Below, in pieces: positions 48,306 to 58,692 of a DNA stretch of 64,000 bases. The stretch is from NCBI RefSeq assembly GCF_018595715.1, contig NZ_JAHEOJ010000022.1:1-64000 (forward strand). The letters are read 5' to 3'. Numbering within the stretch: the first letter of the stretch is position 1; each line of letters starts with the position of its first letter. Below the pieces are notes generated by a model. That model was not told where the DNA came from. It saw nothing but the letters and a program-made list of their open reading frames with translations, and did not search any database. Origin of the DNA: Glaciecola sp. XM2 (GTDB taxonomy: Bacteria; Pseudomonadota; Gammaproteobacteria; Enterobacterales; Alteromonadaceae). The translations under genes were made by a program, and so were the position numbers.

Positions 48306-49697
48306 TTACAACTTACGCGCACGAATGCGCTTACCTTTCACCCGTTCTTCTCTAAACATCGCGAGCGTGCGCTTTAAACTTCTCAGTTTGACTGCTGCAA
48401 ATGATTTATGAGTGCCTACCTGTATAATCCCGATGTCTTTTGCGGGTATCTTAGCTTGCTTGGTAATGGCGCCTAAAATATCTCCTTTACTAAGCTTTTG
48501 CTTTTTACCCGCATCAATCTGTATCCCGGTATACAATGGCTCTTTTATGCGATTTGCATGGAATCGAAGCGCTTGCGCCGACTTGATGGGAATATCCTCA
48601 GGCAACTGGGCGTTAAACCCAATCAATTTAGTTTCGTCTAAATCGTCGATTAACGTTACCGCTACGCCCTTTTCACCGGCTCTTCCAGTGCGGCCAATTC
48701 TGTGGGTATGAATATCTAAATCATCGCTAATACGATAATTAATCACCAAGCCAACACTAGCAATGTCTAAACCTCTAGCCGCAACATCGGTAGCAATCAT
48801 GACGTTTACGCAATCGCCTTTAAATAGCGTTATGGCATTGCTTCGTTCAAACTGCTCCATTTCGCCTTGCAACTGAACGACTGAAAACCCATCATCGGCA
48901 AGCTGACTGGCTAAATTCATCACTTCAACACGAGTCTGGCAGAATACAATCGCAGAGTCTGGCTGATATTCGCTTAGCAATGCAGCAACTGTATATTCTC
49001 GTTTATCAGGTAGCACTTTATAAGCAATTTGCTCAATGTTAGCTCGGCTATGTGCATCATCAAGCACAATGACTTCGGCGTTTCGCTGATATTGCTCGTT
49101 AAGCTTTTTGATATTACCACCAAAAGTGGCTGAAAATAATAAGGTTTGGACATCGCTCGCTTGGCGATTTAACGCGGATAATATCCAGTCCATTTGATCA
49201 GAAAAACCCATATCGAGCATGCGGTCTGCTTCATCTAAAATAAGCGTCTTCACGCCACTTAGGTCGAGTTTAGACTGCCCAATAATGTCCATGATGCGCC
49301 CAGGAGTGCCAACCACCACCGCCGGAGCGTGCCTTAAAGAATTAAGTTGCGGGGCTATGGCTACGCCACCGTACAGCGCTAGAATTTTGGTGTTAGCAAT
49401 ACGCTTGGCCAATAGCTGAAACTGATAGGTTACCTGTTCAGCAAGCTCTCTGGTAGGGCAAAGCACCAAAGCATGAGGGTGTTGCTCAATATTAGGTTGT
49501 GTAACAAATTTGTTTAAGGCGGTTAACGCGAATGCCAAGGTTTTTCCACTGCCAGTTTTGGCTTCTACCGCAATGTCTTTACCGCTCAAAAGCGAAGGTA
49601 AACAAGCTTGTTGAGTTGCCGTAGGTTCAGTATATTTTAAGTCCGATAGAGACACATTTAGCTCATCACATAGACCATATTGGGCAAAGTCTGACAT
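48306..49697 (-). CDS. dbpA: ATP-dependent RNA helicase DbpA
   Basis: A DEAD-box helicase of 463 residues that in E. coli acts on helix 92 of 23S rRNA during 50S assembly. Motif I is AKTGSGKT, motif II DEAD (ILDEADRMLDMGF), motif III SAT and motif VI HRIGRTGRAG. The C-terminal DbpA RNA-binding domain (KKQKLSKGDILGAITKQAKIPAKDIGII) confirms the subfamily. It starts immediately after the pyrC stop. Confidence 0.94.
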   Translation of the reverse strand: MSDFAQYGLCDELNVSLSDLKYTEPTATQQACLPSLLSGKDIAVEAKTGSGKTLAFALTALNKFVTQPNIEQHPHALVLCPTRELAEQVTYQFQLLAKRIANTKILALYGGVAIAPQLNSLRHAPAVVVGTPGRIMDIIGQSKLDLSGVKTLILDEADRMLDMGFSDQMDWILSALNRQASDVQTLLFSATFGGNIKKLNEQYQRNAEVIVLDDAHSRANIEQIAYKVLPDKREYTVAALLSEYQPDSAIVFCQTRVEVMNLASQLADDGFSVVQLQGEMEQFERSNAITLFKGDCVNVMIATDVAARGLDIASVGLVINYRISDDLDIHTHRIGRTGRAGEKGVAVTLIDDLDETKLIGFNAQLPEDIPIKSAQALRFHANRIKEPLYTGIQIDAGKKQKLSKGDILGAITKQAKIPAKDIGIIQVGTHKSFAAVKLRSLKRTLAMFREERVKGKRIRARKL

Positions 49698-50747
49698 TTA
49701 GTTTACATTCACCTGAGTCAATTTCCATGCTAGCGATTCTCCCGCAAAAAACGGCACAATATCATCACCTGTTGATAGTTTGACTATGCTTGGCACAGAC
49801 CATGGTTCTTTGCTTAAGGTAATGGTACCGCTGTTGCGCTCAAGCCCATAAAAATCAGGACCATAATGACTGGCGAACCCTTCTAGCTTGTCTATGGCAT
49901 CTAGGTCTTCAAACACTTTTGCATAAAGTTCAATAGCGCTCCAGGCACTGTAGCAACCGGCGCATCCACACGCCGACTCTTTATTATGCTTTTCATGAGG
50001 GGCTGAATCAGTGCCTAAGAAAAACTTTTTCGACCCACTTTTTACCGCTTCTCTAAGCGCTTGCTGATGGGTATTGCGCTTTAACACTGGCAAACAATAA
50101 TTATGAGGCCTAATCCCCCCGGCCAAAAGGTCGTTGCGGTTTAACAACAAGTGTTGGGGTGTGATGGTTGCTGCCACGTTGTCTGATGCGGCAAGTACAA
50201 AATCCACGGCGTCTTTGGTAGTGATATGTTCAAACACCACTTTCAAGTCTGGGAAATGATTAACGATGTCAGTAAGGTAGCGGTCAATAAACGCTTTCTC
50301 ACGGTCGAAGATGTCAATCTCACCTTCTGTTACCTCACCGTGAATAAGCAGTAACATGCCTACTTCTTGCATGGTTTCAAACACAGGATACAGTGCTTTA
50401 ATCCCTTTTACAGCCGCGTCTGAGTTGGTCGTCGCCCCTGCAGGATATAGCTTACTGGCAACAATACCATTTTGCTTGGCTTTTCTGATTTCTTCACTTG
50501 TTGTGCCGTTAGTTAAATACAAAGTCACCAATGGCTCAAACAAACTGCCCTTAGGGGTCGCATCATGAATACGCTGCTTATATGCAAGCGCCATTTCAGT
50601 TGTGGTTACCGGCGGCACCAAATTTGGCATCGCAATGGCGCGGCGAAAACAGCGAGCCGTCGCAGGTACGGTTTCGTGGAGCATTTCTCCATCGCGAAAA
50701 TGAAGATGCCAATCGTCAGGCGTTTGAATCGTGATTTGTTCGGTCAT
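49698..50747 (-). CDS. pyrC: Dihydroorotase
   Basis: Catalyses cyclisation of carbamoyl aspartate to dihydroorotate, step 3 of pyrimidine synthesis. The 349 residues show the metal motif HLHFRDG at residues 14-20, the carbamylated Lys region [18 protein letters not shown] and the metal Asp in [10 protein letters not shown]. Type II dihydroorotase, like E. coli PyrC. The gene abuts dbpA without a gap. Confidence 0.96.
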   Translation of the reverse strand: MTEQITIQTPDDWHLHFRDGEMLHETVPATARCFRRAIAMPNLVPPVTTTEMALAYKQRIHDATPKGSLFEPLVTLYLTNGTTSEEIRKAKQNGIVASKLYPAGATTNSDAAVKGIKALYPVFETMQEVGMLLLIHGEVTEGEIDIFDREKAFIDRYLTDIVNHFPDLKVVFEHITTKDAVDFVLAASDNVAATITPQHLLLNRNDLLAGGIRPHNYCLPVLKRNTHQQALREAVKSGSKKFFLGTDSAPHEKHNKESACGCAGCYSAWSAIELYAKVFEDLDAIDKLEGFASHYGPDFYGLERNSGTITLSKEPWSVPSIVKLSTGDDIVPFFAGESLAWKLTQVNVN

Positions 50748-50991
50748 GGTAGGTACGTTTGCTATATGCTTTGTAAAACTAATGCCCTAATTATGCACTA
50801 GAATCACCGAAACCGCATGCTTTAGCGAGGATTTGCGCAACTATTATTCAATAATAGAAAGCGAATAACTGTGATCTTGGGTGTAACGCCTGCAAATACC
50901 GTCAATCTCAATTGACTTAGAGGGGATATGAAATAAACTGACGATGATCATGTTCTACTATAAGAGATTACCCTAGGAAGCCATAAAATAC

Positions 50992-52731
50992 ATGTCTCAA
51001 GTCATTAGCATTAACAATCTTATTGATAAATCTTCCTTGAAGACACAAGCGCTTGCTTGGGTACTCGACCGCTTGCTCGGAATTGCAAAGATGAATGAGT
51101 TGTATCAACTTCATCAAATGCAGGGACTAAGTAAAGAAGCGTTTGCTGATAAGCTCATTGCCTTATTAAAGCTCAACATAACCGGACTTGATGCGCTGAA
51201 GCAACAAATTCCTACGTCCGGTCCGGTGGTGATAGCCAGCAACCATCCTTTTGGCGGGATTGAAGGGGTTATCTTAGCCCGCGCAATTGGCGAAGTGCGT
51301 CCGGATCTAAAAGTACTCGCGAATAAAGGTTTAGGTATTTTCCGTGAATTAAAAGACTACTTTATTTTTACTAATCCACTTTCGCAAAAAGACCCTCGCA
51401 ATGGTCCGAGCCTTCGCCAATGTATTTCGCATGTAAAAAACGGCAAGGCATTGCTTTTGTTTCCTGCTGGCAAAGTTTCTTATTATCAAGCACAGAAAAA
51501 TGCAATTTCTGAGCACACGTGGAATAAAATTGTCGGCCGGCTTATCAGCATTAATGATGCTCAATATGTTCCGGTGTTTGTCAGCGGAGAAAATTCGAGC
51601 ATGTTTTATCGCATCGAAAAAGTGTATTTTCGTTTGCGGATGCTTTTTCTTGGTCGAGAGTTACTGAATAAAACCGGCGCTCATATAGACATTCACACCG
51701 GCCACCCTATTTTAGAAAAACAGCTCAAAGGTGAAAGCTTTGAAGAGAAGGCTGCTTTTGCCAGAAGCTTAAGCTACGCCCAAGATGGAAAATGGCGATA
51801 TCAATGGCCTGCAGATACCGTAACCGAATATAAGCCGCTTCACGCTCCTGTACCAAGCGCTTTAATTCGCGAAGAAATTAACGCGCTTCCTGGCGAGCAA
51901 ACACTTTCAACGTTTAAAGGTTTCACCGTCTATTTTGCGTATCAGCATCAAGCGCCCAATATTGTCACTGAAATCGCAAGACTACGTGAGCTGGTATTTC
52001 GTGAACACAACGAAGGGAGCGGTGAAAGCATTGATACCGATCATTTTGACGCAACCTACACACAGCTATTTATAGTTCGTGACGAGGATGCATCCATCAT
52101 TGGCGCATATCGCATTGGACGCACCGACCAATTAATTGAGCGTGATGGTCTCGATGGGCTATACCTCAATAAAATGTTTAACTTCCACCCTGAATTTATA
52201 AATAGGAAAGGCCCGAGCCTTGAACTAGGCAGGTCATTTTTAATCCCCGAATATCAAGGTTCCTATCAAGGTTTGCTACTGTTGTGGCGAGGCATTGGTG
52301 CACTTGCCTGCAAGTTCCCTCAATATCGATACTTATACGGCACTGTTTCCATTAGTAAGCTTTACGATCCTAGAAGTGTGAGCTTAATTAAACGAGTATT
52401 GATACAACAAAACCAAAGGCAGCATGTACAAGCTCGCCACCCATTTGATTTCCCCCCCCACCAAGAAATTGAAGAGTTTTGTCAGCAATATGATAGTCGT
52501 GCGCACTTATCAAGCTGGCTAAAGAGCATTGAAGCGGATGGAAAAGACATCCCAATACTTGCAAAACAATATGAGAAAATGGGCGCTCAATTTCACGCGC
52601 TTGGCATAGACACAAGCTTTAACCATACACCGGGGCTGTTGCTAAGCGTCGATTTAGTCAAAGCACCTACAAAGTTGCTTAAATTATATTTGGGCGAGCA
52701 ACACGAAGCGTATTTGTCACACCACGAGTAA
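50992..52731 (+). CDS. PlsC-like and OlsB-like acyltransferase fusion
   Basis: A 579-residue bifunctional protein. The N-terminal half (about 1-270) is a PlsC-type lysophospholipid acyltransferase, with NHPFGGIEG in place of the usual NHxxxxD and FPAGKVS as motif III. The C-terminal half (about 310-490) is an OlsB/hemolysin-like GNAT acyltransferase (LRELVFREHNEGSGE, SLELGRSFLIPEYQG). Similar fusions make acyl-ornithine or related amino-acid lipids; the domain order is opposite to OlsF of Serratia (from memory). AGGA precedes the start. Confidence 0.85.
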   Translation: MSQVISINNLIDKSSLKTQALAWVLDRLLGIAKMNELYQLHQMQGLSKEAFADKLIALLKLNITGLDALKQQIPTSGPVVIASNHPFGGIEGVILARAIGEVRPDLKVLANKGLGIFRELKDYFIFTNPLSQKDPRNGPSLRQCISHVKNGKALLLFPAGKVSYYQAQKNAISEHTWNKIVGRLISINDAQYVPVFVSGENSSMFYRIEKVYFRLRMLFLGRELLNKTGAHIDIHTGHPILEKQLKGESFEEKAAFARSLSYAQDGKWRYQWPADTVTEYKPLHAPVPSALIREEINALPGEQTLSTFKGFTVYFAYQHQAPNIVTEIARLRELVFREHNEGSGESIDTDHFDATYTQLFIVRDEDASIIGAYRIGRTDQLIERDGLDGLYLNKMFNFHPEFINRKGPSLELGRSFLIPEYQGSYQGLLLLWRGIGALACKFPQYRYLYGTVSISKLYDPRSVSLIKRVLIQQNQRQHVQARHPFDFPPHQEIEEFCQQYDSRAHLSSWLKSIEADGKDIPILAKQYEKMGAQFHALGIDTSFNHTPGLLLSVDLVKAPTKLLKLYLGEQHEAYLSHHE

Positions 52732-52799
52732 CAATATCGTTACTCGTTCAAATCCAGACAATAACCAATTAGGCTATACGTTTACTTTATTTGCACGCA

Positions 52800-53309
52800 C
52801 TAACTGGCGTTAGTTTGCTGCATGTGAGTGATAGTCGCTGGGGCGTAACCAAAAAGTTCAGGGATTTTTTTGTTCTGCATACCACATATAATACGAATCA
52901 AAGCGTAGTGGTGAATAGCGTGACTGCTAGCAAATACGAGTTCTCGTTCAAGGGTCGATGTGCACGTGGCAGATTTGGTGTGGTTAATATCAATTTCAGT
53001 GGTGACGAGTAATGATTGCTCACAGTCCTTGGGCGCTAAACCTAAGATCCATGATTGGATCTCAGACAAGGCATCTATTGCCGACTGGGGAAACTGCTCA
53101 ACCTTGTTATGCCGATGACGGATGTTATAGTCTACATGACCCTTTTCAACGCCATTTTTCAACGCTAAAAAATGGTCCAGCACATGACGAATATGTGCTC
53201 CAACACTGCCTGAAAAATGTGGTTTTAATATTTTCTGGTATTCGGTGGGCGATATTCCTTGCAGCAACTCGATAGCTTGCTCGATAACTGCATTGTAACT
53301 ATTTGACAT
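52800..53309 (-). CDS. DinB-like four-helix-bundle protein
   Basis: A 169-residue protein with putative metal ligands in helix positions typical of DinB/YfiT proteins: VGAHIRHVLDHFLAL and FASSHAIHHYALIRI. Function unknown; relatives are thiol transferases or hydrolases. No operon partner. Confidence 0.75.
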   Translation of the reverse strand: MSNSYNAVIEQAIELLQGISPTEYQKILKPHFSGSVGAHIRHVLDHFLALKNGVEKGHVDYNIRHRHNKVEQFPQSAIDALSEIQSWILGLAPKDCEQSLLVTTEIDINHTKSATCTSTLERELVFASSHAIHHYALIRIICGMQNKKIPELFGYAPATITHMQQTNAS

Positions 53310-53445
53310 TAAGCTTCCTTAAAGTGGGCTCATGTTCTATGTTTGAGCCCTAGTTTCCTGTGCATTGAACGCGAATCCAACACCGATGGTATTAGTGTAG
53401 ACCTAGTTTTGTCCATTTTCATTTCATTTTTATGACAGCTTTTAT

Positions 53446-53967
53446 TCAAAAACCATGCTTCACGTATATTAGTTGCTCGGTATCAAAGCCTAATTCATTC
53501 GCTTGTTGAACTAAACGGTCGACAATTTTTGCGTCTAATTGCGGCGTTCTCGCCAATATCCATAAAAAGCCTGTATCAGGTCCGGTCACGAGGGCATATT
53601 GGTAATTGTCTTTATCTAAATCAGCGATAACATAGCTTGCGTAAAACGGGCCAAAAAATGAAACTTTCAAGTGCCCTACCGACTCATCACCCACAAAATA
53701 CGCCTTTCCCTCCGCGTATTCCCACTCTTGAGCTTGAGTATTAAAACCCTTGTTTAAAACATCAATGCCACCATCTTCGCGCAAAGTATAGGTGGCGGTA
53801 ACTTGGTTTAGGCCCCTTTCAAACGAGTGATCTAAGCGTGCTATTTCATACCAAGTACCCAAGTATTTTTCTTTTTCAAAACCTTTTATGGGCTGCACAC
53901 CTTCTGGTATCCCTGTACAGGCGCCAAGTAACATCACAAACACTAAAATTGATATTCGCTTAAACAT
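53446..53967 (-). CDS. blc: Outer-membrane lipocalin Blc
   Basis: A 173-residue lipoprotein (signal SILVFVMLLGAC, lipid-attached Cys near residue 17) with the lipocalin motif YLGTWYEIARLDHSFERG and the C-terminal ILARTPQLD. Binds lysophospholipids or other lipids in E. coli. Single gene. Confidence 0.92.
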   Translation of the reverse strand: MFKRISILVFVMLLGACTGIPEGVQPIKGFEKEKYLGTWYEIARLDHSFERGLNQVTATYTLREDGGIDVLNKGFNTQAQEWEYAEGKAYFVGDESVGHLKVSFFGPFYASYVIADLDKDNYQYALVTGPDTGFLWILARTPQLDAKIVDRLVQQANELGFDTEQLIYVKHGF

Positions 53968-54067
53968 GCATCACTCACATTTTTTTGCCGTTTAGTGCAA
54001 TGTTACAAAACGGCAATATTTGTTAGACTCGCGCTATTATAGCACGCAACTTTTTTTGGAATACACG

Positions 54068-55033
54068 ATGTCGACAATCCCCATACAAAATCACTTTAAG
54101 CACGCCAGTCGCATGATTTTTGGTGCTATGCAAATCGCTTCTGCCAGCGATGCTCAAGGCATTGAGAAAGCCGATGTAAAACGCACCCACATGCTGTTAG
54201 AGCATTGTCTATCGGTTGGCATTAACGTCATTGATTTAGCCGATATTTATGGGCTCGGTAAAGCCGAAGCATTGATCGGTAAGGTGTTTAAGCAAAACCC
54301 CAAGCTTCGCGAGCGCTTTGTTGTGCAATCAAAAGTTGGGATCCGACTCACACCAAGCGTTGATATTAAGCATTATGATTTATCGCCAGGCTACGTAACT
54401 CGCTCCCTTTATGCGAGCCTTGAAAGGCTAAATATAGACTACTTAGATATTTTATTTTTACACCGTCCCGACCCACTCATGGAGGTCAAGCCGCTTTGTG
54501 AGGCCCTACACAACCTACACCAACAGGATACCTTTGACTTTTTAGCCGTATCTAACATGCATGCTGGGCAAATGGCACTGATTCAAAGCAATACGGATAT
54601 CCCTGTCATTGCTAATCAGCTGCAGATGAGTCTAGCCCACCACGGTTTTATTGAAGATGCGATCACCACAAATATGCCCGCGAACAGCCAACATGGCTTT
54701 CCTCGTGGCACCCTAGAATATTGCATGCAACAAGATATTCAGTTGCAAGCATGGGGAGCGATGGCGCAAGGCCAGTTTTGTGATTTAGAGGCGCGTGACC
54801 CAAATATTCGTGCAACCGCTGCGCTTATCAATACGATAGCTGAAGAGTTAGACTGCCATGCAAATGCGATTGTATTGGCTTGGCTGATGAAGCACCCGGC
54901 AGGTATTGCGCCTCTCATAGGCACCACGCAGTGCGAGAGAATTACGCAGGCGTCGCAAGCGATGTATGTTAACTTGAGCAATCAACAATGGTATGAGATT
55001 TTACAAACCCGAAGAGGGCAGGAAGTGCCATAA
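54068..55033 (+). CDS. Aldo/keto reductase (YdhF-like)
   Basis: A 321-residue NADPH-dependent reductase. Catalytic residues are visible: Asp in NVIDLADIYGLGKAE, Tyr in the same segment, Lys in VVQSKVGI and His in LDILFLHRPDP. The C-terminal LAWLMKHPAGIAPLIGTTQ is the cofactor-binding end of the YdhF type. Start at 54068 (GGA upstream); an in-frame ATG at 54020 lies in a low-quality leader. Confidence 0.9.
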   Translation: MSTIPIQNHFKHASRMIFGAMQIASASDAQGIEKADVKRTHMLLEHCLSVGINVIDLADIYGLGKAEALIGKVFKQNPKLRERFVVQSKVGIRLTPSVDIKHYDLSPGYVTRSLYASLERLNIDYLDILFLHRPDPLMEVKPLCEALHNLHQQDTFDFLAVSNMHAGQMALIQSNTDIPVIANQLQMSLAHHGFIEDAITTNMPANSQHGFPRGTLEYCMQQDIQLQAWGAMAQGQFCDLEARDPNIRATAALINTIAEELDCHANAIVLAWLMKHPAGIAPLIGTTQCERITQASQAMYVNLSNQQWYEILQTRRGQEVP

Positions 55034-55060
55034 AAAAGGCTGCGTCAAAGCGCAACCTTT
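55032..55060 (-). terminator. Terminator between the aldo/keto reductase gene and folE
   Basis: On the minus strand AAAGGTTGCG pairs with CGCAGCCTTT (9 of 10) around a six-base loop, followed by six U. It serves folE and may act in both directions, since an A-tract-mirrored U run also exists for the plus strand. Confidence 0.7.
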
Positions 55061-55081
55061 ATAGTCTTCTACACAATACGT

Positions 55082-55768
55082 TTATGCTCTGAAAAACTCG
55101 CGTTTCAGGTCATTATCGCTCTTAAAAGCCCCGCCTAATGATGACGTGCGTGTGTAGGAGCTTGTATCGCGAATACCGCGAGACTTTACACAATAGTGAG
55201 TCGCATTGATGCTAACCGCCACGTCTTTAGTGCCAGTCAGCGCTTGTAGTGCCACCATCACTTGCTGCGTCAAACGCTCTTGCACTTGTGGACGCTGTGC
55301 AAAAAAGCCAACTAACCGATTGATTTTTGATAATCCAATAACGGTTTTGTTAGGGATATACGCAACAGATGCCGTACCGTCGATGGTCACAAAGTGGTGT
55401 TCACAGGTGCTTGTTAGGCTAATGTCGGTGATTTGCACTGGTTCATCTATCGACATTTTATTTTCTATTTGGGTGATTTTAGGGAAGTTGCGATAATCAA
55501 GGCCTGAGAAAATCTCATTCACATACATTTTAGCAATACGTCTAGGCGTGTCTTGTAAGCTATCATCGGCCAAATCTAAGCCCAATGTTTCCATGACTTC
55601 TTGCATGGCAGCTTGAATACGAACGCGTTTTTCTTCGTTAGAAAGCTTATTTTTAACCATCGGCGTTTCTAAACCATGAGCGACCAACGCATCACGCACA
55701 ATAATTGCTTGTGGTGATAATAACGACTCTGTGGCTTCATGCATTACAATAGCTTCTTTTGCTAACAT
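55082..55768 (-). CDS. folE: GTP cyclohydrolase I
   Basis: Converts GTP to dihydroneopterin triphosphate, the first step of folate and pterin synthesis. The 228 residues contain [13 protein letters not shown] and HYCVKSRGI, holding the zinc ligands (Cys, His, Cys), so it is the zinc-dependent FolE type. Divergent from folM, which acts in the same pterin network. Confidence 0.96.
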   Translation of the reverse strand: MLAKEAIVMHEATESLLSPQAIIVRDALVAHGLETPMVKNKLSNEEKRVRIQAAMQEVMETLGLDLADDSLQDTPRRIAKMYVNEIFSGLDYRNFPKITQIENKMSIDEPVQITDISLTSTCEHHFVTIDGTASVAYIPNKTVIGLSKINRLVGFFAQRPQVQERLTQQVMVALQALTGTKDVAVSINATHYCVKSRGIRDTSSYTRTSSLGGAFKSDNDLKREFFRA

Positions 55769-55824
55769 AAGTTGTCCATTTGTTGTCTTAGTAAACTGGT
55801 ATACGCATATTCATGCAAAGATGG

Positions 55825-55852
55825 TTTACAATTTAGTCAGACTAATTAAATT
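55825..55852 (+). promoter_or_regulatory. Candidate promoter of folM-TonB receptor-aguAB with operator
   Basis: -35 TTTACA (55825-55830) and -10 TAAATT (55847-55852), 16 bases apart. The spacer contains a perfect dyad TTAGTC-A-GACTAA (55833-55845), a likely regulator site. The folM start lies about 90 bases downstream. Confidence 0.45.
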
Positions 55853-55939
55853 TGCGCGATCTCAGACCCGTCAGATTGCGTACCCACACTACTTTGTTTA
55901 TTTGAACCTTGTTTAGAATCTAGGATAAAGACTCCCCCT

Positions 55940-56647
55940 ATGACAGCACCTATACTCATTACTGGTGGCGCACAACGTTTGGGCCTTGCCATTGCACACA
56001 GTCTGTTAGACCAAAACATGCCCGTAATTATAACATACCGCTCAGAAAAGCCATCAGTGGGAGAATTAATGCAGCGTGGAGCAATTGCTTTACAGGCAGA
56101 CTTTGCAAGCGCACAAGGTGTCGATGACTGCATTGAGAAGGTCTTTAGTCATACAAAGCAGTTACGCGCCATAGTGCACAATGCATCTGACTGGGACCAA
56201 GAATCTGACAATACCAATAGCCACGAACTCTTCCAAAAAATGATGCAGGTACATGCAAACGCGCCCTATCGCATCAATTTGGCGCTTAAAGAATTGCTCA
56301 TCAGCGATGACGGCTTCACCGATATCATTCACATGACAGACTACGTGCAAGAAAAAGGCAGCAAAAAACATATCGCCTATGCCGCAAGCAAAGCGGCACT
56401 GCACAATCTGACCCTTTCGTTTAGCAGTCTTTTAGCTCCCCATGTAAAGGTCAATAGTATTGCACCTGCCTTGGTGATGTTTAATGAACACGACTCTGAA
56501 CAATACAAACAAAAAGCCCTGAAAAAGTCATTATTAGAAAATTGCCCGGGGGCCCAAGAAGCGGTCAAAGCGGTCAATTTTCTATTAGACAGCGACTATA
56601 TCACCGGACAAACCCTGCACCTTAACGGTGGGAGACACTTAAAGTAA
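55940..56647 (+). CDS. folM: Dihydromonapterin reductase (SDR)
   Basis: A 235-residue short-chain dehydrogenase. The cofactor motif is TGGAQRLG at residues 8-15 and the catalytic YxxxK is YAASK near 151-155. It resembles FolM, which reduces dihydromonapterin or dihydrofolate. The A of its TAA overlaps the next ATG, so it is translationally coupled to the TonB receptor. Confidence 0.88.
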   Translation: MTAPILITGGAQRLGLAIAHSLLDQNMPVIITYRSEKPSVGELMQRGAIALQADFASAQGVDDCIEKVFSHTKQLRAIVHNASDWDQESDNTNSHELFQKMMQVHANAPYRINLALKELLISDDGFTDIIHMTDYVQEKGSKKHIAYAASKAALHNLTLSFSSLLAPHVKVNSIAPALVMFNEHDSEQYKQKALKKSLLENCPGAQEAVKAVNFLLDSDYITGQTLHLNGGRHLK

Positions 56648-58692
56648 TGATTTTTGTTAAACCGAAGAAAGTGGCTCTAACCAGTGCCCTTTGCTGTTCA
56701 CTGTTTACTTTTAACGCATACGTTGGCGCAAATGACGAGATTGAAGTGGTGAGTGTCACTGCGACAAAACAAGCAAGCGCCATTGAAGATGTGCCGGCAA
56801 GCCTATCTCTAATCGACTCTGAAACACTAGCCTTGATTGAAGCGCAACACATTAATCAAGTCCTGTCTCGGGTAGCTGGCACTTGGATAAGCCGCGGCAA
56901 TGGCCAAGAGCATTTAACCGCCATTCGCTCAGAAGTATTAACCGGCGCCGGCAGTTGCGGTGCTTTTTTCATGGCCGTCGATGGCTTGAGTCTGCGTGCT
57001 CCGGGGTTTTGTAATGCTAATCAACTGTTTGATGCCAATAGTGAGCAAGCCCAAAGAATAGAAGTGTTAAAGGGTCCTGCAAGTACGTTATATGGCACAA
57101 ATGCGCTGCATGGCGCGATTAACATCATTAGCCCTGACGCCTTCGCTAAACCACAAAACAATGTAAGCTTACAACTTGGTGCCTACGATTTTGCGCGACT
57201 GTCTGCAGAGTATTCTTGGCAACAAGACAATCAAGCCTTTAGCGTGTTAAGTAACGTGACACAAGAAAACGGCTATCAAACCGATAGCGGCTATGACCAA
57301 CAAAAAGTCACCATGATTTATCAGCGCCAAGGGCTCACATGGGACAATAAAACCCTTATTGATATTGCTAATTTGAATCAAGAAACCGCCGGTTTCATTC
57401 GTGGTTTTAAAAGCTACGAAGATGAAGGCTTCAGACGGATTAACCCTAATCCCGAAGCGTTTCGAGATGCTAAGTCATTACGAGCTTACAGCGAGTTCAC
57501 CCGCGACCTTGCCGACGGTCAACTGAGCATTAGGCCGTTCATGCGTTGGAATGACATGACGTTTTTACAGCACTTTTTGCCATGGCAAGCACTTGAAGAA
57601 AACAGCCATAGCAGCGCTGGCGTGCAAACCCAGTACACCGTTGATAATGTTGCAGGCGCCAATTGGTTAAGCGGTTTTGACGTAGATTTTACGCAGGCTA
57701 ATCTGCGTGAAACTCAAGCAGAAGACTTTAGCCCCAATATTCCAGCAGGCGAGCATTATGATTATGATGTAGACGCCAGCCTTTTTGCTGCCTACGTTCA
57801 AGGCACATGGCAATTTAATGCATGGTCTGTAATCGCTGGTGTGCGTGCAGAGCGCACGGAATACGACTACGATAATCTGCTCACCGATGGCAGTGCATGT
57901 GCGCCAGACGTCGCGGTATGTCGCTTCACAAGGCCCCCGGATCAAAGTGTATCGTTCACATCACTTTCAGAGACCTTGACGGTACAATACGAGGCAACAG
58001 AAAGCTGGTTACTTTATGGAAAATATGCAGATGGATATCGCGCACCTCAAGCAACTGAATTATTTCGCTTGCAGGACAATCAAATCACGGCTGATTTAGA
58101 TGAAGTCGATATGTCATCGTTTGAGCTAGGTGCGCGTTACACCCTCACTAATCAACGCTTACATCTTGCGATGTACGATATGCAAAAAGAAAATGTGATC
58201 ATCCGTGATACAAACCGCCAAAACATCATAGGCGGCGAGACGCAATATCGTGGCTTTGAAATAGAATATGTGTGGCAAATGGCTCAAAACTGGCGTTTTT
58301 CAACTAATTTAACCTGGCAAAAACACACCTACGAGAGCGATTTAGCTATTGCCAACACAACGATAAAAGGCAATCGCATAGATACCGCGCCTGACCAACT
58401 GCACGCGGCACAACTGTTTTACCAAGCGAGCGAAAAACTGAGCGCAGAAATGTCGCTACAATATCTATCTGACTACTATTTAGATCCTCAAAATACAGCT
58501 CAATATGATGGTCATACACTTCTCGACTTTACCTTACGCTATGCTCTGAGCGATAATATCGACACTCAAATAAACGTATTTAATATTACTGACGAAGACT
58601 ATGCCGAACGCGCCGATTTTGCCTTTGGTAGATATCGCTATTTCATTGGTCAACCGAGACGAGTGTTCGCCAGTATCAATTGGAATTTTTAA
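56647..58692 (+). CDS. TonB-dependent outer-membrane receptor
   Basis: A 681-residue receptor: signal peptide (to about residue 28, GAN), plug domain (EDVPASLSLIDSETLA ... RIEVLKGPASTLYGTNALHGAINI) and a beta-barrel ending in Trp-Asn-Phe. Receptors of this class import siderophores, cobalamin or organic nutrients. Overlaps folM and aguA by one base each. Coupling to agmatine deiminase suggests a guanidino compound or polyamine-related ligand (inference). Confidence 0.93.
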   Translation: MIFVKPKKVALTSALCCSLFTFNAYVGANDEIEVVSVTATKQASAIEDVPASLSLIDSETLALIEAQHINQVLSRVAGTWISRGNGQEHLTAIRSEVLTGAGSCGAFFMAVDGLSLRAPGFCNANQLFDANSEQAQRIEVLKGPASTLYGTNALHGAINIISPDAFAKPQNNVSLQLGAYDFARLSAEYSWQQDNQAFSVLSNVTQENGYQTDSGYDQQKVTMIYQRQGLTWDNKTLIDIANLNQETAGFIRGFKSYEDEGFRRINPNPEAFRDAKSLRAYSEFTRDLADGQLSIRPFMRWNDMTFLQHFLPWQALEENSHSSAGVQTQYTVDNVAGANWLSGFDVDFTQANLRETQAEDFSPNIPAGEHYDYDVDASLFAAYVQGTWQFNAWSVIAGVRAERTEYDYDNLLTDGSACAPDVAVCRFTRPPDQSVSFTSLSETLTVQYEATESWLLYGKYADGYRAPQATELFRLQDNQITADLDEVDMSSFELGARYTLTNQRLHLAMYDMQKENVIIRDTNRQNIIGGETQYRGFEIEYVWQMAQNWRFSTNLTWQKHTYESDLAIANTTIKGNRIDTAPDQLHAAQLFYQASEKLSAEMSLQYLSDYYLDPQNTAQYDGHTLLDFTLRYALSDNIDTQINVFNITDEDYAERADFAFGRYRYFIGQPRRVFASINWNF

